From: Psychrobacter nivimaris
Lineage (GTDB): Bacteria; Pseudomonadota; Gammaproteobacteria; Pseudomonadales; Moraxellaceae
NCBI RefSeq assembly: GCF_009812035.1
Contig: NZ_VZIZ01000019.1
Location: forward strand, 110,177-174,176
Direction: 5' to 3'
Length of the DNA: 64,000 bases
Positions within the stretch are counted from its first letter, which is position 1. Each line of letters starts with the position of its first letter. Shown piece after piece: positions 51,863 through 62,386 of the stretch. Below the pieces are notes generated by a model. The model saw only the letters and a program-made list of their open reading frames with translations. It ran no database searches and was not told where the DNA came from. A program made the translations under genes and the position numbers.

Positions 51863-52858
51863 TTAATGTGAATGGCTAGCTGCCCTTTCACCAATGTAAT
51901 CGGTTAGTTTTTTTGCTAAATCGGTAGGGCTACCAACAAAATTGCAATACCCTGAGTCAATGATAGCCTGAGGCTGACTTGGACATGCACTCAAGCTCGG
52001 ATCTTGTGCCCATAATTGACTGTTATTGTCTTGGATTAAGTCTAGATACTGAGAGCCATCATTACCCATACCTGAAAATATAATATTAATAAGCTCGCTA
52101 CCATGAACATCACTGGTATTTTTGAGCAGCTGCCCGATTGCAGGCTTATATTCACCATGCCAATCTTGATCCAATAGTATCACGCGACCTGTTGAATCAC
52201 AGACAACCTGCTTATCAATAGGTACTATCAGACACTCTCCTGCTCGTATCCGCTGTGAAGAAGCAATAATCTTACAGCGCCAGTCGTTATGACGATTAAG
52301 TATGCGGGGCAACGTACCAATCATAGCCTGATTAAAATGATGTGCCAATAAAATACAAATTGGCAGTGTGGCTGGTACGTTATCTAAAAACTCTTTGACC
52401 GCGCTAGGACCACCCATAGAAGCACCCAAAAATACGACATAATGCCAGTCAGTATCAGCACTCTTGTAAGCTGGAGCATCTACCAATATTGGCAAGTCAA
52501 GCAATTGGGCAAATTTACGCTTCAACTTACGCTGCCATTTTGCATATTCTTGGGATTCGTTTAGGTACGGAGCCTGACTGAAGCCTACCAGTACTGCTGC
52601 TGGTTTGGATGCCACCGTCGCTATTGCCACACTGTCATCATAATCACTGTCTATCAGCCAAATATCGATAGCTGAGTTAGAAAGCTCACCTGTTTCCTGC
52701 CACTGTGCTCGTGATACACAGCCGACCAGCGTAAAGCCAAAACCACGTACCGTATCTGAAAAAGCCATGCGCTGGCGATGGTCTTCTGCCACCACCATCA
52801 CTTTAATATCGTTTCTATTTTTTTTTCGCAGCGCTAAAACACGTGCATTATCCTTCAT
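51863..52858 (-). CDS. chpB: ChpB, CheB-type methylesterase of the Pil-Chp system
   Basis: A 331-residue methylesterase that removes methyl groups from receptor glutamates. The C-terminal domain holds the triad segments VVFLGASMGGPSAVKEFLDN (catalytic Ser), LLAHHFNQAMIGTLPRIL (His), and IIFSGMGNDGSQYLD (Asp). The N-terminal ~130 residues have a receiver-like outline (KVMVVAEDHRQRMAFSD; DIWLIDSDYDD) but not the acidic pair of a working receiver. Its ATG overlaps the end of chpA by 11 bases (ATGAAGGATAA), so translation is coupled. Confidence 0.87.
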   Translation of the reverse strand: MKDNARVLALRKKNRNDIKVMVVAEDHRQRMAFSDTVRGFGFTLVGCVSRAQWQETGELSNSAIDIWLIDSDYDDSVAIATVASKPAAVLVGFSQAPYLNESQEYAKWQRKLKRKFAQLLDLPILVDAPAYKSADTDWHYVVFLGASMGGPSAVKEFLDNVPATLPICILLAHHFNQAMIGTLPRILNRHNDWRCKIIASSQRIRAGECLIVPIDKQVVCDSTGRVILLDQDWHGEYKPAIGQLLKNTSDVHGSELINIIFSGMGNDGSQYLDLIQDNNSQLWAQDPSLSACPSQPQAIIDSGYCNFVGSPTDLAKKLTDYIGERAASHSH

Positions 52859-55800
52859 TAGTCAGGCTGACCCCTTCACCTAGTAATTTTTGCATTTTAT
52901 CAAGCAGCTCTTTTTCTTGGAATGGTTTACCCATATAGTCATTTACACCAATCTCTAGGGCACGCTCACGATGCTTTTCGCCAGTACGTGACGTTATCAT
53001 AATAATTGGAATTTGCTTTAGACGACTATTATGTCGGACTTGAGTGGCGACCTCGAAGCCGTCCATACGAGGCATTTCAATATCAAGCAATATCATGTCT
53101 GGTGTCATATCTTGCAATATCTCAATTGCATCAATACCATCTTTAGCGACTGCCACATTGAACCCTTGGCGCTCTAAGAAACGTGAGGTTACTTTACGTA
53201 CCGTCACGGAGTCATCGACGACTAGAATGGTAGATTTAGACTCTATACGTCCTCTTTTAGCATCAGCAGCTTTCGTAATATTCTTGACCAATTGCGCATT
53301 ACGCATAAGGGCAATCAAATCTAAGATGAGCATGACCGAGCCATCACCCATAATAGTAGCAGCTGAAACCCCTGGAATATTTGATAACTGTTGGCCTAAA
53401 GGTTTGACAACAACTTCTATGCGCGAACCTGCAATCTGATCCACTTGCAAAGCGATATTCTGTCCAGTACGGTTTTTAATAATGATAAGCGGTAAGCTGG
53501 TATTGGTATTTACCACCAACTCATTTAACTTATTGCCTGATAAAATTTCATTTAGATAGCGTACTCGATACTCTGTGTCTTCAAAATTCAATGTGGCATC
53601 ATTTGATTGATAATAGTCATAGAGCTTCTCTGGGTTCACTCGAACCACGCGCTCAATCTGTACCAATGGAATCGCATAGTAGCGATCTGCAGCACGAACA
53701 ACCAACGCGTCAGACACGGCTACCGTCAATGGTAGACGCATTGTGAAACTAGAGCCTTTACCCAACTCTGAAACGACGGATACTGAGCCACCTAGTTGAC
53801 GAATTTCACTAATAACAACGTCCATACCAACGCCGCGTCCAGAAATCTGAGTCACTTGCTGACTAGTACTTAATCCAGCGTTGAAAATATATTGCATAAT
53901 ATCAAGGTCTGACAGACTATTATCATCTGCATCAATTAGACCCTGAGAGATGGCTTTACTACGTACTGCTTCAACATCAATACCTCGCCCATCATCTGTT
54001 AATTGAATGACGATTTCACTACCTTCACGACGGACCTCAAGGGTGATACGACCGCTACGCTCTTTGCCTGACTTCAGACGGGTTGACGTGGTTTCAATAC
54101 CATGGTCGACAGCATTACGTAACATATGCTCAAGCGGTGACGTAATGCGCTCTAGGATGGCTCTATCCATCTCGTCATCAGCATTAACAATGGTCAGTTC
54201 AACAGACTTATTAAGCTCGTTAGCTGTTTGACGTACGATACGTTCCAGACGTGGTGTCAAGCGTGTAAATGGCACCATACGTGAATTCATCAAACCGTCT
54301 TGCAGTTCCGTCTGGGTACGAGATAACTGTAGCAGCAGGCTTTCGCTATCACGTGTCTTTTCTAATAATGTATGATTAATATCAACCAAATCTGAGGCCG
54401 ACTCTGTTAAAGATTTAGACAGCTGATTCAAAGATGAGTATTGATCCATCTCTAGAGGGTCAAAGTCTTCATTATCGATGAGTTCCTCATCTATTTGAGA
54501 TAGAATCTGTGCTTCTAGCTCGATCTCCATACGACGTAGCTGATCTGCCAAACGTTGTACTGTCGTACCCATCTCTTCAATACTGTTTGTTAGACTACTG
54601 ATACCCATATCGATACGAGCACGGTTAATCGCTGACTCACCAGATAAATTAATCATGTGCTCAATTAAACCACCCGAGATACGAATCATCTCATTGCTAC
54701 TAGCGCTCTGATCTTCCTCATGAGTATCTCTAAGCATAGACGGCATTTCACTGATATCTTTTGCAAGATACTGCGAATCTTGGTTTTCTTTGGCAATCAA
54801 GATTGCTTCACGCTGGGCTTGTAGAGACTCTTTAGGTATCGTTTTTAGGCTATCAGGGTTTCTACCAAATTGCTCCAACGCTTCAATTAACAGCGTAGGC
54901 GTCGGTGGATTAACATGTTGTTGAAGAATAAATACTGCATCAGCCAGCCAGTCATGACTTGCAACCAGCAACTCTAATACTTTTTTGGTGGCTGGACGTC
55001 GATTACTGACAAAATCCGTATAGACCGACTCCATCTCGTGCGCCAAATCAGCAATACCAGAGGCAGTAACCATTCGTGCGCCACCCTTTATGGTATGCAA
55101 GTCACGTTGGAGCGCTTGTAACGCTGTGGTATTACTCGTATCTTTTAAGAACAAGTGCAGATACTTATTACGATTGGTAAGCTCTTCTGCTTCTTCTAAA
55201 AATACCGCTAATATATCAGGATCAGGCAATCCATTGGCCCATGATTGCTTAATCATGCTATCCAGACTTAGGGTACTCAATGCCTCATTATCACTATCAA
55301 CAACATTGGCAGCAATGCTACGCTCTGTAGGTTCAAAGTGATTTTTTGGTACTGGTATGACTAGATCGACTACCTCTGGTAACGTTTTTGCTTTTTCAAG
55401 CTGATGCAACTGCTCAATGAGCTCTGGAGTAAAGAAAGATTTCTTATGACTCACAATATGCATCACTTGTAGTGACATCGTATCTTGCACCATTTGCATG
55501 ATTTCAAGCCACTGCGCGGTTGGCGCTCTTCGGTTCTCTACAAACGACTCATAGACGCTTTCTGCTTCGTGGGTTAAATCACCAATACTACGGATACCGG
55601 CCATCCGTGCACCGCCTTTAATCGTGTGCAAATGACGCTGTAGAACTTTCAGCGCATTGATATTGGTGATATCGGCACGCCACTTATTGAAGCTTTCATC
55701 TAGTGCAGTATCAAGCTCTTGTGCTTCTTCTAAAAATATTTCTAATAGCTCAATATCAGTGTCAATGGTTTCAAACTGTAGCTCAGTTGCTGGAACAACT

Positions 55801-58800
55801 CTAACGGTGAAGCCAACGTCCTCGTTCTCATCCCTTTCTTGATAAATACTCTGTAGATCATCAATGACTTGTTTATCTATTTTTAAGGAGGTACTTCCAG
55901 CTAAAGCATCAAACAAGCCTATCAGCTGAGCATGACCTGCGTGCAATATTGCTTGAATGTCTTGATTTTGAGCTATATCGATATGATTACTTAAATAACG
56001 ATACGCATTACCCAGTTCATCTAAAATTGTGACAAATTTTGGAAATGCTTGCGCTTTTTCCATAAGAGAAGCTATTTGTGAAACTTGCTGCTCTATATAG
56101 TCTTGAATATGCTCTATCTCAGTATGATTCAACGCATCATCTAATTCCCACTCAGCATCGAGTAACGTATCAATATTACTGTCTAATAACTCTTCTATCG
56201 TCGGTTTCTTATTGGTCATGACAGTAGTGTCATTAGTCACGTATTGCTCACCGAGCATGGCTTGCAATGACGCTATATCATGCTGACTCTGCGACCCATC
56301 GTCCTCTGTTGATACATCGTGCTGCTCTATATTTTGCTTATAGTTATTTAGATAACCCTCTATTAATGTGGCTGACTGGGCTAATGCTGCTAAGTGCTGA
56401 GCATTCATGCCTATATCTTGTTGTTGTAACGACTCCAAGCTATGCTCGATGGTCGCACTGACTTCGCTGATAGCAGCCAAAGCATTAGAACCCGAAGCGC
56501 CGCGCAAAGTATGAAATGCGCGTACGATTTCATCTGTGATTTCTATATGATGCTGTTCTCTATTGTCTTTGACAAACTGTTCGATACAATCAAGCAGCTC
56601 TTCTGCTTCATCAATAAATATCTTACAAAATGCCTTTTCTTCTTCGGTTTGAGGGGTAAGGACAACCGTTGCCTCTGCCATTTTTTCATTGACCGAATGA
56701 AAGGTCTGTAAAGTAGAGTCTATTGCTTCATTACTGTGGTCATCATAAGCATTGCCAGTCTCAGTCGTATCAGACCATGGCGTCTTTTCTTCCATCTCAT
56801 CTATAGAGCTATCTACTGATTGTGCAAACAACGCAGAATAACTAAATCCATTACCCTGCTGTTTGCTATACGCATCAGCACATGCAATCCATACTGGGAC
56901 AACAGCTGGATAGTCTTGAGTACCTTGTTCAAATGCTATGAGCATATCAGGATAAGCTGCCAATACATCTGTAATTAACTGACACATATCAGCTGAGATA
57001 GCGACACTCTTATCCAAAATACGGTTGAGCATGTTTTCTATAGACCATGCCAATTCCGCTGTATAGTTAGCGCCTACCATGCGGCCCGAACCTTTCAAGG
57101 TATGGAAACCACGGCGAATATCTTTTAATCCCTCTAGATCGGTCGAATTTTTCTGCCAGCTTTCATACAACGGCACAATTTCTGCCAATACTTCATTGGC
57201 CTCTTCTATAAATATCTCTTTGATATCAGGATCTGCATCGTCGGCATCGGCTGGTAGTTGATTAGTCTCTCTAATAAAAGGTGCAAGACTCTCTGGAATA
57301 TCCAATGTAGATAGATATTCGTTGATATTTGCGTCTTCGTTATTCGAGTCAGTGACTAACTCGGTACTATCGTTATTAGAATCGTTATCAACATCATCAA
57401 TCTCTAGTAGAGATTTTTCTAATTCTGCATCATCTGACATAAGCTCTTTAGGAGCAAGTTCAGCTAGCGTCAGTCCAGTGTTGACCGGCTGCTGATTCAT
57501 AAGATTGCTACTTTGTAAGATAGCAATCGCAGGGTCAAAGCTTGGTGGGCGCTGCGCTGAAAAATCTGCTACCAATTCTGGTAGAATTTTTGTGGTATCA
57601 ACCACTAGATTTACAACATCATCTGTTACTGGCAATGTTTTATCTAATAAACGATTGAGTAGGTTTTCGATTGACCATGCTATCTCGCTGATACTAAAGG
57701 CACCAACCATACGACCTGAGCCTTTTAGAGTGTGAAAACCTCTACGCACTTCAGTCAATGGTGTTAGGTCTTGTGAGTCTTGCGCCCAGATAGGAAGAAA
57801 ATCTTCAAGATCAGTAATAATTTCAGTCACTTCTTCAATAAAGATATCGTGGACATCTTCATCTGTTTCAAAGTTATCAGGCTTCACGTGTTCACGAGCT
57901 TGCTTTAGTGCAGCACTTTCAGTACTGTTGGACAGACTCACATTATCTTGTTCAACTACATTTGCATCGTCTGTATTGATAACAGGGCTAATTTCACCAC
58001 TATCATCATAACGTACAACATTCGTCGCAGTTGACTCTTGAGCGAATACAGTCTCGTTAAGCGTTTCTGGTGAATTGATATCAGTATCAAGAAGCTGTGT
58101 TGCTCTGGCCGTATGTTCATTTGCTAAAGTGAGCAACTGCTGATCAAAAACCTGCTGCGCAAGATAATCAAGTAATAGCTCAATAGACGTTAAGCTCTCA
58201 GCCAACGCCTGCACCAAACTCCAGCTCGGGGTAGTGATATTACGAGTAGTTAACTGTGTAAATAGACTACCGATATCATCCATAGTATGACGAATTTCTG
58301 GCAATTCCATATCGTCAAAAGCTTGACCAATACTGGTAAACTCAGTAGACGCTGGTAATAATCCTATATCTTGATGTTGTATATAATCGTTGAAATTTTG
58401 CTTTATCTTTTCTACTGCAATTCGAAGCTCACGTAGGCCATCATCGGTAGGAATAGAGTCATGTTTACTTGTTAATTCTGTCTCGTTACTATTTATCACT
58501 TCAGGCATAGTAGCGAAAGAGGTCGCATCACCAATCTTAAGAGAAATGGTTTGCTCAGTACTATAAATAGCGTTGTATAGCTCTTGCAGCTTGCGTTCAA
58601 TTTGCCACTGCTCTTGCGCAAAACTTGTTTCTGATACAAGAGACTGTTTCAAATCTGCAAGGATGGATTCCACCTGAGACACGTAGTAAGTCCAGCCTCG
58701 GTTTTTGAGCTGCTCTCTGATATGTTGTAAAGGAGCTACCAAGCTATCTGGCTCATCCAGTTTGAAAATAAGCGCATCAATCTGAGTTAATAATTGCGGT

Positions 58801-59723
58801 AAAAAACGAGACGCTGTCGTGGTACTTTGAGATACTTTATCCAAAATAGACTGAGTACGTTTGCTACTGTGCGCTAGATAACTCAATTCAACATAGATTG
58901 CGGTGGTCAATCTTACAACTATAGTTGAAGGTACTTCATTTGACTGGGCATAAGATTCTATAACTTGATCAAGCTGACCTAATAATGGTGCATAACGCTC
59001 AGGAAGTGGCGTCTCATTTTGAGCCAGTTCACTTAGCAGTAATTCGGTTAAATACCATAGTCTTTGTAAACCACTATCTTGTGTTGTCTGCCTAAGATAC
59101 TGGCTAGCTTTTTCTAAGGTACTGAGTGCTGCTGACTGATTTGTATTAGTGATCAGTAATGCTTGTACTTGCTGACGCCATACGAGTAGCAACTGCTGAC
59201 ACTGTTCACTTGTCAATCTAGCGGTAGCTTGTTCTGTCGGCACGGCCGCTTCAATACTATTGATAATATTTTCGTTATTCGCATGATCATTCGTGTATTC
59301 ATGCTCAATATCACTAATTTTTACAGGAATGTCAGTTTCTATGTCTCGTTGAGACAAAGCTTGGGTCAGCTCATCAACTGCCCTGTTTATCAGCTCTATA
59401 TGATAGATCCCTGTACGCGCATACTGATTGATCTCTCGTTGCAACAATCGATGAGAGAACTGACCTATACGACGCTCTTTAATAGAAAAATCATCATAAT
59501 TTCTTAATCCTGCAAGTTGACTCAACTTACTAGCAACATCTGCTAATAAAGGTAGTTTAAGTATGATGAGCGCACCGCTAATCTGATGATAACTTGGTAT
59601 CATCTGTTCATTATCGATGCTAGATTCACCTAATTGCCAACCGTCAGATATCTGCGCTAACTGCTGATTGAATAATGGTAGCAACCACTGAAACGTCACT
59701 ATGTCATTGGGCTGGTTTTTCAT
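52848..59723 (-). CDS. chpA: ChpA/PilL giant hybrid histidine kinase with five Hpt domains
   Basis: The 2291-residue CheA-like kinase of the twitching-motility chemosensory system. The N-terminal ~600 residues are helical bundles without an obvious phospho-histidine. Five histidine phosphotransfer boxes follow: His664 and His874 (HTLKGSGRMVG), His1071 (HTLRGAS), His1366 and His1543 (HTIKGGARM). Then come a dimer/ATPase kinase core (LRNAVDHGIE; DDGRGID; GRGVGMDVV, about 1860-1995), a CheW-like domain (ALVVRAADRYYAIPLVQIERVV), and a C-terminal receiver with phosphoacceptor Asp2214 (LLDIEMPRMDG). It phosphorylates PilG and PilH. It overlaps chpB by 11 bp. Pseudomonas ChpA is similar in layout (eight Xpt sites). 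Confidence 0.95.
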   Translation of the reverse strand: MKNQPNDIVTFQWLLPLFNQQLAQISDGWQLGESSIDNEQMIPSYHQISGALIILKLPLLADVASKLSQLAGLRNYDDFSIKERRIGQFSHRLLQREINQYARTGIYHIELINRAVDELTQALSQRDIETDIPVKISDIEHEYTNDHANNENIINSIEAAVPTEQATARLTSEQCQQLLLVWRQQVQALLITNTNQSAALSTLEKASQYLRQTTQDSGLQRLWYLTELLLSELAQNETPLPERYAPLLGQLDQVIESYAQSNEVPSTIVVRLTTAIYVELSYLAHSSKRTQSILDKVSQSTTTASRFLPQLLTQIDALIFKLDEPDSLVAPLQHIREQLKNRGWTYYVSQVESILADLKQSLVSETSFAQEQWQIERKLQELYNAIYSTEQTISLKIGDATSFATMPEVINSNETELTSKHDSIPTDDGLRELRIAVEKIKQNFNDYIQHQDIGLLPASTEFTSIGQAFDDMELPEIRHTMDDIGSLFTQLTTRNITTPSWSLVQALAESLTSIELLLDYLAQQVFDQQLLTLANEHTARATQLLDTDINSPETLNETVFAQESTATNVVRYDDSGEISPVINTDDANVVEQDNVSLSNSTESAALKQAREHVKPDNFETDEDVHDIFIEEVTEIITDLEDFLPIWAQDSQDLTPLTEVRRGFHTLKGSGRMVGAFSISEIAWSIENLLNRLLDKTLPVTDDVVNLVVDTTKILPELVADFSAQRPPSFDPAIAILQSSNLMNQQPVNTGLTLAELAPKELMSDDAELEKSLLEIDDVDNDSNNDSTELVTDSNNEDANINEYLSTLDIPESLAPFIRETNQLPADADDADPDIKEIFIEEANEVLAEIVPLYESWQKNSTDLEGLKDIRRGFHTLKGSGRMVGANYTAELAWSIENMLNRILDKSVAISADMCQLITDVLAAYPDMLIAFEQGTQDYPAVVPVWIACADAYSKQQGNGFSYSALFAQSVDSSIDEMEEKTPWSDTTETGNAYDDHSNEAIDSTLQTFHSVNEKMAEATVVLTPQTEEEKAFCKIFIDEAEELLDCIEQFVKDNREQHHIEITDEIVRAFHTLRGASGSNALAAISEVSATIEHSLESLQQQDIGMNAQHLAALAQSATLIEGYLNNYKQNIEQHDVSTEDDGSQSQHDIASLQAMLGEQYVTNDTTVMTNKKPTIEELLDSNIDTLLDAEWELDDALNHTEIEHIQDYIEQQVSQIASLMEKAQAFPKFVTILDELGNAYRYLSNHIDIAQNQDIQAILHAGHAQLIGLFDALAGSTSLKIDKQVIDDLQSIYQERDENEDVGFTVRVVPATELQFETIDTDIELLEIFLEEAQELDTALDESFNKWRADITNINALKVLQRHLHTIKGGARMAGIRSIGDLTHEAESVYESFVENRRAPTAQWLEIMQMVQDTMSLQVMHIVSHKKSFFTPELIEQLHQLEKAKTLPEVVDLVIPVPKNHFEPTERSIAANVVDSDNEALSTLSLDSMIKQSWANGLPDPDILAVFLEEAEELTNRNKYLHLFLKDTSNTTALQALQRDLHTIKGGARMVTASGIADLAHEMESVYTDFVSNRRPATKKVLELLVASHDWLADAVFILQQHVNPPTPTLLIEALEQFGRNPDSLKTIPKESLQAQREAILIAKENQDSQYLAKDISEMPSMLRDTHEEDQSASSNEMIRISGGLIEHMINLSGESAINRARIDMGISSLTNSIEEMGTTVQRLADQLRRMEIELEAQILSQIDEELIDNEDFDPLEMDQYSSLNQLSKSLTESASDLVDINHTLLEKTRDSESLLLQLSRTQTELQDGLMNSRMVPFTRLTPRLERIVRQTANELNKSVELTIVNADDEMDRAILERITSPLEHMLRNAVDHGIETTSTRLKSGKERSGRITLEVRREGSEIVIQLTDDGRGIDVEAVRSKAISQGLIDADDNSLSDLDIMQYIFNAGLSTSQQVTQISGRGVGMDVVISEIRQLGGSVSVVSELGKGSSFTMRLPLTVAVSDALVVRAADRYYAIPLVQIERVVRVNPEKLYDYYQSNDATLNFEDTEYRVRYLNEILSGNKLNELVVNTNTSLPLIIIKNRTGQNIALQVDQIAGSRIEVVVKPLGQQLSNIPGVSAATIMGDGSVMLILDLIALMRNAQLVKNITKAADAKRGRIESKSTILVVDDSVTVRKVTSRFLERQGFNVAVAKDGIDAIEILQDMTPDMILLDIEMPRMDGFEVATQVRHNSRLKQIPIIMITSRTGEKHRERALEIGVNDYMGKPFQEKELLDKMQKLLGEGVSLTNEG

Positions 59724-59753
59724 AGGTTTATCCTAACTCGTCTATGCACTAAT

Positions 59754-60611
59754 TTAGGCACTAATTTTTTGCCACACATTAACCTGTGGGTGCGCAATGC
59801 GGCGCATATTTGAAGGACGCCAGAACAACGCCTCACCTGGAGCCAATACAATATATCCCTCTAACGCGCATTGATCTGATAACCGTGCCAAAATATCACG
59901 CTGATCAAATTTACGAAAATATAGCAGCATGTTTTGGCAAATAATCACATTCTGAAGATGCGTAGTGGGTGGTTTTTGTTCAATAATATTATGTACAGAA
60001 AAACTGACATGTGGCTGCAATACAGGTGCTACCTGCCAATTCTCCTGCATACTATTAGCCGCTTCTGATGTGCTAGGCTTCAATCTGTTTAATCTACCTT
60101 TAGATGGCAGCGGCTGAACAAACGACTGACATGATTGCGGGATTAAAGTTTGCTGCCTGTTATCATACTGCCCCAACCGTGCGCTTTTAATAGCCTCTTC
60201 ACTGATGTCTGTCCCTAATATGACATAGTCTTGACATCGCTGTGCGGCCAAGCTCATGGCCAGTGACCAAGCTTCTTGTCCACTTGCGCAGCCAACACTC
60301 CAAATACGAAATAAACTATCAATGTTGCCTGCTTTATGATGCTGTAATGCATACTCTGTAACAAAGTCGATAGAGGGTCTATGTCGAAAGAAGCGACTCT
60401 CATGAATGAGCACTTTGTCTAACAACTGCTGACGCAACTCATTGTTTCTCGATAATTGATACCATAATTGTTGAACGCTCAATCCGTTCGACATCGCCGT
60501 ACAGTCGATTGCATTAGCCAGCCACTGTAGCTGTATGTCTGGCAGCACAAATCCAGTTTCTTGCTCTATGTAATTCTGCCATCGCTGCACATCCAAACTG
60601 TCGACTTTCAT
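59754..60611 (-). CDS. pilK: PilK, CheR-type receptor methyltransferase
   Basis: A ~285-residue CheR-family enzyme that methylates receptor glutamates with SAM. The CheR N-terminal helical domain ends in LIHESRFFRHRPSIDFVTEYAL (the conserved ET/NxFFR region, here ESRFFR); the SAM site is RIWSVGCASGQEAWSLAM (about 98-115), GTDISEEAI follows, and NVIICQNMLLYFRKFDQ replaces the usual FCRNVLIYF. It precedes chpA. ATG 60611 is preferred; an in-frame TTG 60626 gives 5 more residues. Confidence 0.9.
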   Translation of the reverse strand: MKVDSLDVQRWQNYIEQETGFVLPDIQLQWLANAIDCTAMSNGLSVQQLWYQLSRNNELRQQLLDKVLIHESRFFRHRPSIDFVTEYALQHHKAGNIDSLFRIWSVGCASGQEAWSLAMSLAAQRCQDYVILGTDISEEAIKSARLGQYDNRQQTLIPQSCQSFVQPLPSKGRLNRLKPSTSEAANSMQENWQVAPVLQPHVSFSVHNIIEQKPPTTHLQNVIICQNMLLYFRKFDQRDILARLSDQCALEGYIVLAPGEALFWRPSNMRRIAHPQVNVWQKISA

Positions 60612-60796
60612 CAAAGTATTACCCAATGTCAGATCAACTGTATTAAGCAGATGGTTTAACTAATTAACACCATCTATGCCAGACAAATCGTCTACTATAA
60701 TTACGGCTTCTTTCTATCATTCTTGATACAGCAGTTTTGTTCAATATAAAGAACAATCAAATGCTACCAATCTTGCTCTAACAGAATAACTAATCA

Positions 60797-62212
60797 CTAA
60801 ACGCTTTCTTTCAATGGGGCTTCCGTATCTAACACTTCATAATCTACTAGCTCGTCGTCGTTCGATACCTTAAAGCCCGTTACCGATTCCTGTAGTGCTG
60901 CTGCCATTTCACTTAGCTCACCAATAGAACGGGCTGTTGCCATCGTTCCAGAAGAAGTTTGCGAGGTAATATCTTGAATGATGTTCATGGTGTGAGAAAT
61001 GTGACCAGCAGACTCAGCCTGTTGTAAAGCAGCATTTGAGATGTTTTGAATCAAATCAGCCAAAGTATTAGAAACGCTCTGTACTTCTTCTAGTGCTTCA
61101 CCCGCATCTTTCGCTAAGCGCGCACCGCGTACAACTTCAGAAGTTGTTGACTCCATCGACATAACTGCTTCGTTGGTATCGGCCTGAATGGTTTTTACCA
61201 ATGTTTCAATCTGCTTAGTAGCGTTCGCTGAACGCTCAGCCAGACGCTGTACCTCATCAGCAACAACCGCGAAGCCTCGGCCCGCTTCCCCTGCCATCGA
61301 TGCCTGAATAGCGGCGTTCAATGCCAAAACGTTGGTCTGGTCAGCAATATCGTTAATTAGTCCAACGATATCACCAATCTCTTGCGAAGATTCACCAAGG
61401 CGCTTAATACGTTTTGATGTTTCTTGAATCTGGTCACGAATAACGTTCATACCCTCAATAGAGCGTTGTACAACTTCTGCCCCGTTATGAGAAATAGCAA
61501 CTGAACGCTGGGCAACCGTTGCAGATTCTGCAGCGTTGTTTGAAACCTGATCAATTGAGACAGTCATCTCATTAATAGCGGCTGATACACCAGCAATTTC
61601 TTGTGCTTGGTGTTCAGAAGCTTCGGCCAGTTCAACAGCATTCATCTGCGTTTGATCAGAAGATTGCGATACACGGTCAGCAGTGCTGTTAATAACCAGT
61701 ACCAACTGTCGTAATTGGTCAATCGCAAAGTTGACTGAATCAGCAATCGCCCCTGTAAAGTCTTCTGATACAGTCGCATTGACGGTCAAATCACCCTCTG
61801 CCAAATCACCCAATTCATCAAGTAGACGTAAAATAGCGATCTGGTTACGTTCGTTTTCTTCTTGGATTTGACGCGCTCGCTCAGACTCAGCTTCTGCTTC
61901 TTGGCGACGACGCAAGGTTTCTTTCTCAATAAGTGATCGCTCTGATCCACCACGGTGTTTCAGTAGCTGGTACAAAGCAAACAGAATCCCTAATGCGCCG
62001 ATTGCAAATACAGCCGCTGGCAAGATAACGGATTGATTGAAACTATCGAAATACTGACTTACCGATGATAGCGAGTTAACTAGCCAAATCAGACAAGCCA
62101 AACTTAATAGAACAAAAAATCCTAACAATAGCTTCCAAGTACTATCAGCGTCTTTGCCATCTGCTGATGTTTTAGCCATACCAGCTACAGGTTTTTTTAT
62201 CACATCACTCAT
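60797..62212 (-). CDS. pilJ: PilJ, methyl-accepting receptor with minimal periplasmic part
   Basis: The receptor of the twitching chemosensory array (471 residues). Two membrane helices (about 28-46 and 64-84) are separated by only ~17 residues, so the ~250-residue periplasmic sensor region of Pseudomonas PilJ is absent. After a HAMP-like region with a coiled coil comes the signalling domain, whose tip contains [34 protein letters not shown] (about 280-313). ATG 62212 is preferred (AAAGGAAG); TTG 62230 is in frame. It lies between pilI and pilK, coding the input protein for ChpA. What it senses here is not evident. Confidence 0.9.
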   Translation of the reverse strand: MSDVIKKPVAGMAKTSADGKDADSTWKLLLGFFVLLSLACLIWLVNSLSSVSQYFDSFNQSVILPAAVFAIGALGILFALYQLLKHRGGSERSLIEKETLRRRQEAEAESERARQIQEENERNQIAILRLLDELGDLAEGDLTVNATVSEDFTGAIADSVNFAIDQLRQLVLVINSTADRVSQSSDQTQMNAVELAEASEHQAQEIAGVSAAINEMTVSIDQVSNNAAESATVAQRSVAISHNGAEVVQRSIEGMNVIRDQIQETSKRIKRLGESSQEIGDIVGLINDIADQTNVLALNAAIQASMAGEAGRGFAVVADEVQRLAERSANATKQIETLVKTIQADTNEAVMSMESTTSEVVRGARLAKDAGEALEEVQSVSNTLADLIQNISNAALQQAESAGHISHTMNIIQDITSQTSSGTMATARSIGELSEMAAALQESVTGFKVSNDDELVDYEVLDTEAPLKESV

Positions 62213-62386
62213 CTTGCGTCTTCCTTTCAAACAGTCATCAAAGTCTAATTGTGGCTGACTTTGACAATCGTATTGTTATCTAAACAATGATTAGCAAAGC
62301 CTGTATAAATGCTGACATCGAACCCTATTATGTCAGTCGCTATTTCTCTGTCGTTACTTAACAGACAGGTCTTCTATTATCGACAA

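Noticed and set aside
53044..53439. 131-codon plus-strand ORF opposite chpA
   Set aside because: Antisense of the chpA receiver and CheW-like domains, which are strongly supported.
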